Source of the DNA: Nitrospirota bacterium
GTDB lineage: Bacteria > Nitrospirota > Thermodesulfovibrionia > Thermodesulfovibrionales > Magnetobacteriaceae
Assembly (NCBI GenBank): GCA_015233015.1
Contig: JADFYO010000011.1
Coordinates: forward strand, 1 to 64,000
Length of the DNA: 64,000 nucleotides
Direction: 5' to 3'
Of this stretch, positions 26,163-35,471 are shown piece by piece. A model generated the notes under the pieces. That model was not told where the DNA came from and did no database searches. It was given only the letters and a program-made list of their open reading frames with translations. A program made the translations under genes and the position numbers. How positions within the stretch are numbered: the stretch's first letter is position 1; each line of letters begins with the position of its first letter.

Positions 26163-28118
26163 ATGTCATTAATTGTCCCATTTCTGTGCCTTTTCTTTAC
26201 CTTTCTGATATTTTATAAAGGACTTCACACTCATGCCAACTATCTCAACGCGCGCGCCTCTTTTATGGCGGCAACAGTTGTGTGGGGGGGGCTGATTGTG
26301 ATGTCAACAGAAGTCCTTAGCCTCTTTACGGCTTTGTCGTTCTGGCCTGTCCTTACGTTTTGGGGGATTGCAGCGGCTGGTGCGTGTGTTATATTTCTAT
26401 TGCTTATCCTGAAGCCTAGGCCAATAGCATATAACACGGCGCTTAAATTAAGCGGCTTTGAGATTTTTCTTATATCGTATATCGCATTTATATTTGCGGC
26501 AACCGCGGTAATTGCCTGTCTGAGTGCGCCTAATAATTGGGATTCCATGACATATCATCTGCCCAAGGTGATGCACTGGATTGCCAACCATAATGTTTCC
26601 CATTATCCAACCAATATTACATTCCAGTTGTTCAACAGTCCGGGTGCTGAATTTGCCGCGGCTCATTTTTTAATCCTTAGTAACACCGGCAGCGCCGCCA
26701 ATCTCGTGCAGTGGTTGAGTATGGCGGGAAGCGTCATTGGTGTATCGCTTGTTGCCGAACTCCTCGGTGCTAGCAGAAGGGGGCAGATCTTTGCCTCTGT
26801 GCTTACGGCCTCCATTCCGATGGGGATTTTACAGTCCACCAGCACACAAAACGACTATGTGGCCGCCTTTTGGCTGGTTTGTTTTGTCTATTTCACACTG
26901 CTATTAAAAGACGCCCCTAAGAAAACAGTTGCATTGGCTTCCGGCGTCTCCCTTGGACTTGCCGTTTTAGTTAAGCCCACTTCATATTTTTTCGCATTTC
27001 CATATCTCCTGTGGTGTGTCTTAAAATTAATAAAAACCATTCGCACGAGGGCATGGATACCCGCTTCGATTATAGTTTTGCTTACTCTGTCGCTTAACAT
27101 CGGGCACTATACCAGAAATATATCTTTATATGGCCACCCCAATGCCTCCAAACGTTTCATAGATATTCAAACGATTAAGGGCCTTCCCTTGCCGTTGATT
27201 TTTTCCAATGTGGTAAAAAACATGGCTTTGAACATGAGCACTCCCTCTGACGCCATTAACAAGACCATAGTAAAGGCGTTCAATCAAATCCATAAACTCT
27301 TACACATAGACATCGACGACATTCGCTCCACATCACATAGTTTTCCATTTGCTATACCATTTACGCTTAACGAAGACAATACGGGAAATCTTATCCACTT
27401 TATTTTGATATTATTATGCGCGGTAGTTCTCATCATGCGGCATAACGAACCGGAGGATTTGACCCGATACGCGGTCTCGATAGCCGCTGGTTTCATCCTG
27501 ATGTGTTGTTTCCTGAAGTGGCAGCCGTGGTCCAGCCGCTATCACCTGCCGTTGTTTGTGCTATCGACACCGTTTATTGCCGTAATACTCAACTCTGCGA
27601 AAAATCAAAAAGTTATCAGCGCGGCCATTGTCCTCGTTCTGTTATCAGCACTACCGTGGGTCCTTCTCAACGAACGCCGCCCGATTATTGGTAAAGATAG
27701 CATATTTGTTACTGACCGTATGTCGCAATTGTTTATAAGCCGCCCCGAATTAAAACGGCCATACACCGGTGCGGCCGCGATAATCCAATCAAAGGGATGT
27801 ACGAATATAGGCCTGTCGCTTCCTGATGACGACGCATGGGAACATCCTTTTTGGGTGCTGCTGAACAGGCATGAAACTAAGGTGCGAACTGAGCATGTTA
27901 ACGTAAAAAACGAATCAGCCGTCTATTCTGAAACATATCCCTTCAATAACTTCGTCCCATGCGCCGTCATATCGCTAAGGCCGGAGGAGGGTACAGGGTT
28001 CATACTAAATAATTCCCGCTACGAAAAAGAATGGGAGGCCGGTCCCGTCATGGTGCTGACCTTACGGCCAACAGCGTCAATTCAGGGCAGCGGTAACACC
28101 AATTCGGGCTCGCGCTAA
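26163..28118 (+). CDS. Polytopic membrane protein, GT-C glycosyltransferase-like
   Basis: A 651-residue protein with about eleven membrane helices through residue 500 and a soluble C-terminal part. The first external loop has NNWDSMTYHLPKV, an acidic residue in the place typical for GT-C enzymes that use lipid-linked sugars. It follows the methyltransferase by 18 bp. Its end meets the end of the magnetosome operon head-on with 7 bp between and no visible terminator, so read-through from either side is possible. Substrate unknown. Confidence 0.75.
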   Translation: MSLIVPFLCLFFTFLIFYKGLHTHANYLNARASFMAATVVWGGLIVMSTEVLSLFTALSFWPVLTFWGIAAAGACVIFLLLILKPRPIAYNTALKLSGFEIFLISYIAFIFAATAVIACLSAPNNWDSMTYHLPKVMHWIANHNVSHYPTNITFQLFNSPGAEFAAAHFLILSNTGSAANLVQWLSMAGSVIGVSLVAELLGASRRGQIFASVLTASIPMGILQSTSTQNDYVAAFWLVCFVYFTLLLKDAPKKTVALASGVSLGLAVLVKPTSYFFAFPYLLWCVLKLIKTIRTRAWIPASIIVLLTLSLNIGHYTRNISLYGHPNASKRFIDIQTIKGLPLPLIFSNVVKNMALNMSTPSDAINKTIVKAFNQIHKLLHIDIDDIRSTSHSFPFAIPFTLNEDNTGNLIHFILILLCAVVLIMRHNEPEDLTRYAVSIAAGFILMCCFLKWQPWSSRYHLPLFVLSTPFIAVILNSAKNQKVISAAIVLVLLSALPWVLLNERRPIIGKDSIFVTDRMSQLFISRPELKRPYTGAAAIIQSKGCTNIGLSLPDDDAWEHPFWVLLNRHETKVRTEHVNVKNESAVYSETYPFNNFVPCAVISLRPEEGTGFILNNSRYEKEWEAGPVMVLTLRPTASIQGSGNTNSGSR

Positions 28119-28125
28119 AATACCC

Positions 28126-28839
28126 CTATTCGATATTCCTGCTTATCAGGCTGTCACGCTCTTGCACGCAGTCTCTGTAGCTGCGCTCAAGCTTTGCAAT
28201 TTTCTCCCTGTGAATATGCCTCTCGCCCTTGAGAATATTTATCTCCTTTGCATAGGCATTTATCTTTTTCATTGCAGCGCCGATTTTCGTCTCCAGATAG
28301 TTTATATCCCTGAGCAGGTCTGACTTCTCTTCATTCAGCTCCGCAATACGGTTCTTATAAACCTGAGCCTCGTATTTTGCTTTATCAGATACTGCCTTCA
28401 TGTCAACAACATATGACTGTGAGCTGTTTCGTTCTTCGATAAGGTGTTCTATCTCCGCCTGAAGTTCTCTTTTTGAGGGTATTTCGCGGTTGATAGTATC
28501 GATTGTCCTTTGGAGGTCCTGTTTTTCTGTGCGCAGATTTGTTATCAGCTCCCTCGAGGATTTAATGTCCCGCTCCAGTGAGGCGTTTATCGAAAGGACA
28601 TCGGTAAGCTGTTTCTCCATGTTTTGAATGCAGATAAACATCTCCCTGATGGTCTTTCCTACGTCAACTGTGCCGCTTGCGTCTCTTAGCAGCTCAACCC
28701 CGCGTATCTCCGGCAGGGTGCTGGTTAATGCCCATGACGCACCTGCGGCCTGATTGGCACCCGTTCTTACCGTACCAGCCTCTTCACCAGGCGGCATTAA
28801 AGACATTTCGTGCATTTCGAATTCGCTTATATTGTCCAT
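28126..28839 (-). CDS. Coiled-coil protein, last gene of the magnetosome block
   Basis: A 237-residue soluble protein. Residues 1-60 are loosely structured; about 65-235 form an almost unbroken coiled coil (MEKQLTDVLSINASLERDI, then LRTEKQDLQRTIDTINREI). No enzymatic motif. It starts 2 bp after the stop of the next coiled-coil gene, with AAGGGG ahead of the ATG. In deep-branching magnetotactic bacteria comparable coiled-coil genes are called mad or man; I cannot say which one this is. Likely a structural or scaffold protein of the chain. Confidence 0.75.
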   Translation of the reverse strand: MDNISEFEMHEMSLMPPGEEAGTVRTGANQAAGASWALTSTLPEIRGVELLRDASGTVDVGKTIREMFICIQNMEKQLTDVLSINASLERDIKSSRELITNLRTEKQDLQRTIDTINREIPSKRELQAEIEHLIEERNSSQSYVVDMKAVSDKAKYEAQVYKNRIAELNEEKSDLLRDINYLETKIGAAMKKINAYAKEINILKGERHIHREKIAKLERSYRDCVQERDSLISRNIE

Positions 28840-28841
28840 GG

Positions 28842-29438
28842 TTACCCCTTTTTATAATAAGATAACTTTGTTGTTTTCTCAACTGTCTTCATAGCGCCAA
28901 ACAAATTTGTCAGTGCCTTCGAAGTCCATTCTATTTTCTCTATCAGATAGTCCAGCTCGTCGAACTTTTGAGGAACCTCATATTCAATCATCGTTACCTT
29001 GTTCTTCAGGGCGGCAATCTCCCCTTTTGTGAAATCTATTCCCAATATCGTATTGCCAAGGGTAGAGATATGGGCACCGAGGTCCTCGGATATCCTGTTG
29101 TAAATGGCGACGAGGCCGGCCCTTTCCTCTTCGAGGAAGTCTATTTCGGCCATCAGGCCGCTCTCGTCGGCAATTGGCTTTAAAAGTGAGCGCCTCAGGT
29201 CTGCCGCAGTGCCGGAGAGTTTCTTTATCTTCTTGTTCTTATCCAGCAGTTGAATCTCCAGCTCCTTTATCTGCCTTTCCATCTTGTTCTTTTCCACTTC
29301 AAGGGCTTCTATTTCGCTGTCGAGGACTTTTTTCTCGGCAAGAAGCCTGTCCCTCCGGACCATTAGCCCCTCCTCATTCTCCTCTATCCTCTCCTCTATC
29401 ATAGAATTCCTCTCTGCCGATTGATTGAGTTCATTCAT
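28842..29438 (-). CDS. Coiled-coil protein of the magnetosome block
   Basis: A 198-residue protein. Residues 1-75 are a highly charged coiled coil (LDSEIEALEVEKNKMERQIK). The second half is helical, less charged, and ends LSYYKKG. No signal peptide or membrane helix. It lies between the HEAT-repeat gene (17 bp) and the terminal coiled-coil gene (2 bp), so the three are made from one message. Exact homologue among Mad proteins not determined. Confidence 0.75.
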   Translation of the reverse strand: MNELNQSAERNSMIEERIEENEEGLMVRRDRLLAEKKVLDSEIEALEVEKNKMERQIKELEIQLLDKNKKIKKLSGTAADLRRSLLKPIADESGLMAEIDFLEEERAGLVAIYNRISEDLGAHISTLGNTILGIDFTKGEIAALKNKVTMIEYEVPQKFDELDYLIEKIEWTSKALTNLFGAMKTVEKTTKLSYYKKG

Positions 29439-29455
29439 CTCTCATGTACCTCGCC

Positions 29456-31123
29456 TTACACATTGAGGAGGTTTATAAGCTCTGCCTTTGTAAAAGTATC
29501 GTCACATTCCACGCCCAGGGCTTCGCACAGTGAGATAAGCTCCGACTTTGACATCCTCTTGAGTTCTGCCGGCGTCGGCATATCAGTTCGTTGTGCCGCC
29601 GCCATTTCGGCGGCAGGCTCACCTGATACAGCAGGCTCGTCTATTTCTGTGGCAGGCTCGTCTATTTCTGTGGCAGGCTCGCCTGTTTCAGCAGGTTCCG
29701 TTGATTCGGACACGGCCGGTTCGGCATAGTCCGGGGCTTCATAGCGTGAGTAAGAGGACTGCTCCGCCGGGGCGTCAGACGCCGTAACGTCCGCATATTG
29801 TTCAACCACTGCCTCGCCGATGCCGTCCATTCTCTCTCTTTGCCACCAGTCTTTCAAGTCGTTGACGGCCTTTGCAAGCGCCTCTCCGGTAAGCTCTATG
29901 TTGAAGGTTATATCCTTTGCCGTAATCATCTTTATGGCCTCGAGGGATTTCTGTCTTATTTCGATGCCTTCGTCTGTCAGTGTCCTCATAAGCGGCAGCA
30001 CGGCGGATGTGTCCTTAATATTAGCAAGCGCCGATACCGCCGCCTTTCTCACTGAGTCATCCTTGTCCTGAAGGCTCTGGACAAGCCCCGGCACTGCCTC
30101 GGTGCAGTCCTTCCAGCCCAAAAATGTGACTGCCGTACGTCGCACCTCGGCGTGCTCATCCTTCAGGGCGTCCATCAGATAAGGGATAATCTCATCGTCC
30201 TTACCAAGTTTATACAACCCGCGAAGGCTGTTTATGCGTACCTTGTGATTTGCGCCGGAGGACATATCCTTACATAACGCGACGGCCTTTGGGTCTCCTA
30301 TGTTGATAAGGGAATTAATAACCTCGGCGGTAAGATAGTGATTGTCGTATCTTACGGCCTCAAGCAGCACACCCACCGCCGCCAAGTTGCCCGTCTTGCC
30401 TAATTCTGTGGCGGCGAGGATCTTTACGTCCATCTCCATATCAAGCAGGTCGTTGGCTATTTTATTGAATATCGCCTTGTCGCTGTCTGTCTCAAACGTA
30501 CCGTGTTTCAGCGCCTTTTCAATGGCTGACCTGAGAAGTGCGTCAACCTGGCTCTCTGTCAGTTTCAGCTTCTTTTTTGTGAGTTTGGCCTCTCGTCTGG
30601 TATCGGTCTTTTTTGAGCCGTCCTCTCTTTTCGTCTCTTCTATTTCCAGGATGCGGCCTCTGAGCCTCTGTATCTCCTTCTCAAACTCCTTGACATCCTC
30701 TATCATCTTTCTGACCTTGTCGGACTCAAGCTGGTCGGTGGAGGCGCCTTCCTTGCCGATTTCAAAGTAAAGGTTCCTGATTTTTCCCTCATATTCAGTG
30801 ATTTTATCTCTGAGGTCATCCTTTTCAGAGCCGGGAGTTATCGCACTGAGCTTTACCGAGCTGAAATTAATCGCGCCGAAATCGATGCGACTAGTCAGTT
30901 CGCCAATCTTCGAAATGCCGCTGTAAAGGAAATCCACGGTCTTACCAGACAAATCCACGGTCGAATCCACAATACCCGGCGCTGCCTTTTTCACGGCGCT
31001 GGCCGTTTTATTAAATAAATCCACCGTGTAGTCAAAGGATTTTAGCGCTGCGGCACCGGTTGCGTTAAGTGCTCGTGCCACACTTCCCCAAAGACCTTTT
31101 CTTTTTACCTCTTCCTGTTCCAT
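29456..31123 (-). CDS. HEAT-repeat protein with coiled coil and SAP-like tail
   Basis: A 555-residue protein of four parts: an N-terminal region (1-110) with amphipathic helices, a charged coiled coil (about 110-205), five or so HEAT/armadillo-type repeats (about 215-425, e.g. HAEVRRTAVTFLGWKDCTEAV), an acidic linker with EPATEIDEP repeats, and a 35-residue C-terminal SAP/HeH-like helix-turn-helix (MSKSELISLCEALGVECDD). HEAT arrays bind proteins; SAP-like domains usually bind DNA or RNA. It is co-directional and 27 bp after the TauE-like gene. In this context it may be a large scaffold of the magnetosome surface. No counterpart in Magnetospirillum comes to mind. Confidence 0.75.
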   Translation of the reverse strand: MEQEEVKRKGLWGSVARALNATGAAALKSFDYTVDLFNKTASAVKKAAPGIVDSTVDLSGKTVDFLYSGISKIGELTSRIDFGAINFSSVKLSAITPGSEKDDLRDKITEYEGKIRNLYFEIGKEGASTDQLESDKVRKMIEDVKEFEKEIQRLRGRILEIEETKREDGSKKTDTRREAKLTKKKLKLTESQVDALLRSAIEKALKHGTFETDSDKAIFNKIANDLLDMEMDVKILAATELGKTGNLAAVGVLLEAVRYDNHYLTAEVINSLINIGDPKAVALCKDMSSGANHKVRINSLRGLYKLGKDDEIIPYLMDALKDEHAEVRRTAVTFLGWKDCTEAVPGLVQSLQDKDDSVRKAAVSALANIKDTSAVLPLMRTLTDEGIEIRQKSLEAIKMITAKDITFNIELTGEALAKAVNDLKDWWQRERMDGIGEAVVEQYADVTASDAPAEQSSYSRYEAPDYAEPAVSESTEPAETGEPATEIDEPATEIDEPAVSGEPAAEMAAAQRTDMPTPAELKRMSKSELISLCEALGVECDDTFTKAELINLLNV

Positions 31124-31150
31124 ATTTAAATCCTCCTCAGTGCAATATTT

Positions 31151-32062
31151 TCAGATTATACCCAAAATCAGTTTTACCGAAACAATCAGCAATAAAAACG
31201 CGATAACCCGTTTTATAACCTCAGAGTTAACGGACATGGCGAGCTTTGCGCCATAGTATGCGCCAAGTATCGTGCCAATCCCAAGAAACACCGTATAGTC
31301 GAGGTCAATGGTCTTTAGTCCCGCAAATATCATCACTCCAAAGAAACTCGTTATCACTATAATAAAATGCGACGTTGCCGCGGCTATATGTATAGGCATT
31401 CCTATAAAATTCATCAAAGGCACGTGCATAAGGCCGCCCCCTACCCCCAAAAGCCCTGAGAGTATGCCCACCAGAAAACTCCCGCCAAACCCCACCGCCA
31501 TATCCGGGCTGTATGTGTGCGTCTCTCCGGCTGCATCATAAACCACGCGCTGACTTGGCTCTGTTTGCGACTTCGAGCAGACCAGATAAAACTCATCCAC
31601 AAATATCAGACTGTACGTAACAGCCAGTAAAAGAAGGGCAAATATAACCGAAAACACCACCGTATTAAACTGTTGCGAGACTATAGCGCCAATCACCACA
31701 CCGGGGACTGCCACTACCGAAAACTTAATCCCAAGCCCGTAATCTATCCTCTCCTGAGACATATAGGAAAACGTACCTGAAAGCGCGTTTAAAAAAACCA
31801 CCGCCGTTGAAGTCCCTATGGCGTGCTGAGGCGTAAACCCGTACATAATCAACAGTATGGGAACGAGTATAAACCCACCCCCGGCACCGACCAGCGTACC
31901 AACAAGACCTACAAAAACCCCCGTCAGCACAACGGGAACGACGCCGAAAAACCCCTCTATCATATCGTGCTGAGCGTCTGGCCGCACATACGCGCAGCCG
32001 CCCATAAGTACCGCCGCAATGGCTATGAGAAACAGCGGCTGTCTGGAAACGGTTTGTGTCAT
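31151..32062 (-). CDS. TauE/SafE-family permease (MamO C-terminal-like)
   Basis: A 303-residue membrane protein with about eight helices. Paired glycine-rich motifs VGTLVGAGGGFILVPIL and LVGILSGLLGVGGGLMHVP mark the TauE/SafE fold, which exports or imports small anions. In Magnetospirillum the magnetosome protein MamO carries such a domain at its C-terminus after an inactive protease; here it is free-standing, as reported for other deep-branching magnetotactic bacteria. No mamO protease part is seen. ATGA overlap with the upstream coiled-coil gene (4 bp). Substrate unknown. Confidence 0.85.
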   Translation of the reverse strand: MTQTVSRQPLFLIAIAAVLMGGCAYVRPDAQHDMIEGFFGVVPVVLTGVFVGLVGTLVGAGGGFILVPILLIMYGFTPQHAIGTSTAVVFLNALSGTFSYMSQERIDYGLGIKFSVVAVPGVVIGAIVSQQFNTVVFSVIFALLLLAVTYSLIFVDEFYLVCSKSQTEPSQRVVYDAAGETHTYSPDMAVGFGGSFLVGILSGLLGVGGGLMHVPLMNFIGMPIHIAAATSHFIIVITSFFGVMIFAGLKTIDLDYTVFLGIGTILGAYYGAKLAMSVNSEVIKRVIAFLLLIVSVKLILGII

Positions 32063-33204
32063 TGTATCTCGTTCACTATGGTAAGTATTACCTTTTCCAC
32101 GGCAGTCTTATATTCCTGCGAGAGTTTGACAAGTATGCCGTTTATGCTCCCAGCGTAGTCGTTAATAGGGCTGAGCACCTCGATGAGTTTTTCGTCGGCC
32201 TCCTCATCCATAATCAGGCCCTGTAACTGGGTTTCAATATCTGCAAGTGCGGCCTTCGCCGGCTCAAGGTCTGCGTTTAGTTTGGCGTAATGCGCCGTGA
32301 ATTCCTCTTCTTCCTTTATCGAATTCTCTATGGCCTCTGCCGCGCTCGTAAGCTCCGCCACCTTCCTTTCGTTGCCCTCAACGGCGGCTGCCAGCTTATC
32401 CTTTTTCGCCGTAAGGGTTTCTATCTCTGCAAGCAGGTCTTCTTTGCTGTCGGCGGCGGTTAGTTCAGAAATTCTGCTCTGCAGATTATCCCTGAGTGTG
32501 GTCAGGGCATCCTTTTTTTGTCTCAGCGTACCGGCATTTGTCCTTATGGGCGGCAGCTCATTCTCAAGGGCATTAAGTTGTCCCTTTGAGCGGTCAATCA
32601 GGGCGGTATTTTCCACGATGGAAAGTTCGGCCTCGTTTTGCCTCGCTGTGAGGTTATCTCTTGCGGGAATCTTTGGAAAAAGGTGTTCTCTACGATTTAT
32701 CAGCAAATCATATTCGGCGTTAAGAGAGCGGAATGTATCTTCCTTTTGCCTTAGCTCATTGTCGAGCCATTCTTTTTCTTTTAATTTTTCGCCATACTCA
32801 GGGGTCAGCCTGTTTATCTTCAGTTCAAGCGCCCTGACCCTTTCAGTAAGCGTTTCTATGTCGGCGTTCCTTTGCTGCAGGACTGCTGCCTTCTTCTCGA
32901 GATCGAGGATTTGGTCCAGCGCCTTTATGGCGGCGTCTTTTTCTTCTCTAAATTGTTCTATCTGGTTCTTGATTTCCCGCGAACGGTCTTCCATGCCGCT
33001 CAAAACCGCGTTCAGCTCTGCGGCCTTTTTCTGTACCCGTTCAAAATATTCTTTTTTGTATTCTATCTCGTGCTGTTTTTTCTGAATATCGGTTTCTAAC
33101 GAAATTTTATCCTTCTTCAGAACAAGGTTCGTGCCAACCTCGTTAATCAGCCTGACCATGTCCTGCTTTGTATAAGTCGTCTGTTCTTCCGTTAATTTAG
33201 TCAT
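32059..33204 (-). CDS. Long coiled-coil protein of the magnetosome block
   Basis: A 381-residue protein, almost entirely coiled coil (about 25-340), rich in Glu, Lys, Leu and Ala, with SMC-like texture but no ATPase motifs. The C-terminal 50 residues (PINDYAGSINGILVKLSQEY) form amphipathic helices. Overlaps its neighbours on both sides by four bases (ATGA). Probably a filament or tether component together with the two coiled-coil genes upstream. Confidence 0.75.
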   Translation of the reverse strand: MTKLTEEQTTYTKQDMVRLINEVGTNLVLKKDKISLETDIQKKQHEIEYKKEYFERVQKKAAELNAVLSGMEDRSREIKNQIEQFREEKDAAIKALDQILDLEKKAAVLQQRNADIETLTERVRALELKINRLTPEYGEKLKEKEWLDNELRQKEDTFRSLNAEYDLLINRREHLFPKIPARDNLTARQNEAELSIVENTALIDRSKGQLNALENELPPIRTNAGTLRQKKDALTTLRDNLQSRISELTAADSKEDLLAEIETLTAKKDKLAAAVEGNERKVAELTSAAEAIENSIKEEEEFTAHYAKLNADLEPAKAALADIETQLQGLIMDEEADEKLIEVLSPINDYAGSINGILVKLSQEYKTAVEKVILTIVNEIQ

Positions 33205-34292
33205 CTGGGCGACCTCACAATTTCACCAAGGGCTGCCGTGCCCTTCTCTATATACAGCAGTTCACTTTCAAGCCTGAATTTTGAGGCAAGGTTTATTTCG
33301 ATATTCTCCATCTCAAGGTCTTTTTTCCTTTTGGATTCAGCGTGTTTAGTCAGATTTATCTTAGCCCCGGCAATCTTTTCGTCATACGCGAGGAGTTCTT
33401 TGGCAAGCGCTGGGGCGCTTGCCCTGTTTGCCTCGTTTGCGGCCTTGCGTTCTTTGAGTATTTCTGTCTGCTTATCGAGCTGTCCTTGTAGTTCTCCCGC
33501 GTTGAGGCTCAGAGATTTCTCCCGTTGTTCAAGGCTCCCGATAGTCTCTGTTAACGACGCCTTTTGGGCGGTGAGTTCCTTAACTTCCCTGTTCGCCTGC
33601 TCAAGGGCTTCAAGCCTTTGCTCCAATTCGCCGACCTCGGTCTCAAGCGCCGCGGTTTGGGGTTCAGCCTCTGCAACAAATGCCTTTAGGGCGTTAATCT
33701 CATCTGTGCATTGGGTTATGCCGGTTGTGAGAACGCCAAGCTCTCCAGCGAGCCGCTCCGCCTCTATGAATATCTTCGCCAAGGCCTCGAGCACCGCGAC
33801 CTCATCGACGAGTGCCTTTCGCTTTGGCTGCATGTCGCTGATTGTCAATGACAGCCGCTCTACCACCGCGGTCTTATCGGCCATGGTCTCTTCATACAGC
33901 TTAGTGTTGGCTTCTATCTCCAAGAGGAGCTTATTCAGCTCTCGTTGCTTTGCCCCAAGGGTATTTAAGAGTTTCTCCTGCCTGTTGAATTCATGTTCAA
34001 CGCCGCCTTCTGTGCCGGCCATCGCCCGTCTTTTTTTCAGCGCGAAGATATGCCCCTGCATCTCCTTCATCTCTTTTTCATGCACTGCCATCTCTACGTT
34101 ATAGACGCGAATCCGGTCAGAGCCATCGGCAAACTGTTTATTGGCCAGATTAAGGGCGTCAGTTAAATCACTGAGTTCTTTAGACAACCTTGCACGCCTC
34201 GTGCGCAGCTCAGTTATCTCTCCCGTGATGACTATGTTATCCGGGGACATGCGCCGGCCATCATTGCGCTCGATGTAATCCAATCTCGACAT
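33201..34292 (-). CDS. Long coiled-coil protein of the magnetosome block
   Basis: A 363-residue coiled-coil protein (about 15-345) without membrane segments or known enzymatic motif. Start placed at ATG 34292 (MSRLDYIERNDGRR), 2 bases after the preceding stop; an earlier in-frame start at 34322 would overlap the previous gene by 28 bases and lacks support. It ends in an ATGA overlap with the next coiled-coil gene. The three consecutive coiled-coil genes at 32059-34711 may form one hetero-oligomeric structure. Confidence 0.75.
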   Translation of the reverse strand: MSRLDYIERNDGRRMSPDNIVITGEITELRTRRARLSKELSDLTDALNLANKQFADGSDRIRVYNVEMAVHEKEMKEMQGHIFALKKRRAMAGTEGGVEHEFNRQEKLLNTLGAKQRELNKLLLEIEANTKLYEETMADKTAVVERLSLTISDMQPKRKALVDEVAVLEALAKIFIEAERLAGELGVLTTGITQCTDEINALKAFVAEAEPQTAALETEVGELEQRLEALEQANREVKELTAQKASLTETIGSLEQREKSLSLNAGELQGQLDKQTEILKERKAANEANRASAPALAKELLAYDEKIAGAKINLTKHAESKRKKDLEMENIEINLASKFRLESELLYIEKGTAALGEIVRSPR

Positions 34293-34294
34293 AG

Positions 34295-34711
34295 CTAAAC
34301 ACCCCGCATAAAGGTTTCCCATTGCTGCTGAATAATGGAGAGCCGCTCGTCTGCGTCGGTCTTTTCTTTCGCTAACCGGTCATAGGCGGCCTTTAAAATC
34401 TGATGCTCACCGGTGAGCTTTTTCATTGACTCGTTAAGTTCGTCCAGTTTACTGGTATCTTTCATGATGTCGTTTATTTTCTTTCGCAGCTCAACGTTTT
34501 TCTTCTCGATACGCTGGACATTGTCGTTGAGAATCTTCTTAATCTCATCTGTTGCAGCGCGAGACTGCGCCGTTATGGCCTCTGACACGGCCTTCTTCGC
34601 AACAACGGTATCCTCCAGATTCCCTACGGCCAACAGGAGTTTCTCCAGAAACGCGTTCTTTTCGTTTGCCCCAAGGCTCATAGCCCTATTTATCAGTTCG
34701 TTCGATAACAT
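34295..34711 (-). CDS. Short coiled-coil protein of the magnetosome block
   Basis: A 138-residue protein, helical throughout. Residues 50-130 form a charged coiled coil (DNVQRIEKKNVELRKKINDI). The N-terminus (LINRAMSLGANEKNAFLEKLL) looks like a short protein-binding helix pair. Located 25 bp after mamQ. Function unknown; likely works with the coiled-coil proteins that follow. Confidence 0.75.
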   Translation of the reverse strand: MLSNELINRAMSLGANEKNAFLEKLLLAVGNLEDTVVAKKAVSEAITAQSRAATDEIKKILNDNVQRIEKKNVELRKKINDIMKDTSKLDELNESMKKLTGEHQILKAAYDRLAKEKTDADERLSIIQQQWETFMRGV

Positions 34712-34736
34712 AGTTTCAACCTCGTTCAGATTTCAT

Positions 34737-35462
34737 TTATTCTACCTTTGGCGCCTTCGCAGCACCAGCTATCGCGCCGGATATCGGCAGCGGTTCGAAT
34801 CTGAAAATCATATTATAGATATTCCCAGGGAACATCTTTAATCTGGAGTTGTAGAAATTGGCTATCCTGTTATAGCTGATACGGCTTTCGGCTATCTTTG
34901 TCTCGGTGTCCGAGAGTTCCTTCATCAGGGTGTTATATGCCTCTGACGCCTTGAGCGCCGGGTATGCCTCGGCAACAGCCTGAAACTTTGACAACAGTGC
35001 CTTGCTGTCAATGGCCGCCTCTGTCTTAACGCCCGAATTCCCCGAACTCATAGACTTTTCCATTGCCTCAAGCTCCAGCGTCTTAACCGCGCTCCTTACC
35101 TCCGCCACATGACCAAACAGTGTCTTTTCGTAGCTCATGTAGTTATTGGCGCTGATGATAAGGTTCGGTATAAGGTCTGCCCGCCTTTGCAGCTGCGCCT
35201 CTATGTGCGCCCTTTCCATCATTGCCTGATACACGTTAACCGTGAAATAGTTGTAGTAATAGACCGCACCGGAGAGCACCGCAAGGACAAGGGACACAAT
35301 TGCAACTTTTATCGCCGGGGACTGCCTCGTCCATGACTTCTCTGAGACCCTTTGCAAGAGCCCCTTTCTCCTCAGGCTAACCTCGGGGATATCCCCGAGC
35401 AGCCCAAGGTCCTTGGCATATACCTTCTTCAGTATATCGTTTAGCTGGTCATTCTCAGTCAT
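34737..35462 (-). CDS. mamQ: MamQ (LemA-family magnetosome protein)
   Basis: A 241-residue LemA-fold protein. One membrane helix near residues 48-68 (VAIVSLVLAVLSGAVYYY) is followed by a long helical bundle with the LemA pattern (AHIEAQLQRRADLIPNLI, then ESRISYNRIANFYNSRLKMFP). In Magnetospirillum MamQ is needed to form the magnetosome membrane. It sits between mamE (9 bp) and a coiled-coil gene. A second, shorter LemA-like gene occurs in the same block at 39502. Confidence 0.88.
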   Translation of the reverse strand: MTENDQLNDILKKVYAKDLGLLGDIPEVSLRRKGLLQRVSEKSWTRQSPAIKVAIVSLVLAVLSGAVYYYNYFTVNVYQAMMERAHIEAQLQRRADLIPNLIISANNYMSYEKTLFGHVAEVRSAVKTLELEAMEKSMSSGNSGVKTEAAIDSKALLSKFQAVAEAYPALKASEAYNTLMKELSDTETKIAESRISYNRIANFYNSRLKMFPGNIYNMIFRFEPLPISGAIAGAAKAPKVE

Positions 35463-35471
35463 AGCCTTCTG

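Noticed and set aside
32297-33085. Ser/Phe-rich forward frames opposite the coiled-coil genes (also 33238-34104)
   Set aside because: These are antisense shadows of Glu/Lys/Leu-rich coiled coils, with no start signals and unnatural composition.
34293-34322. Earlier start for the 363-residue coiled-coil gene
   Set aside because: It would overlap the previous gene by 28 bases, while the ATG at 34292 follows that gene's stop directly.
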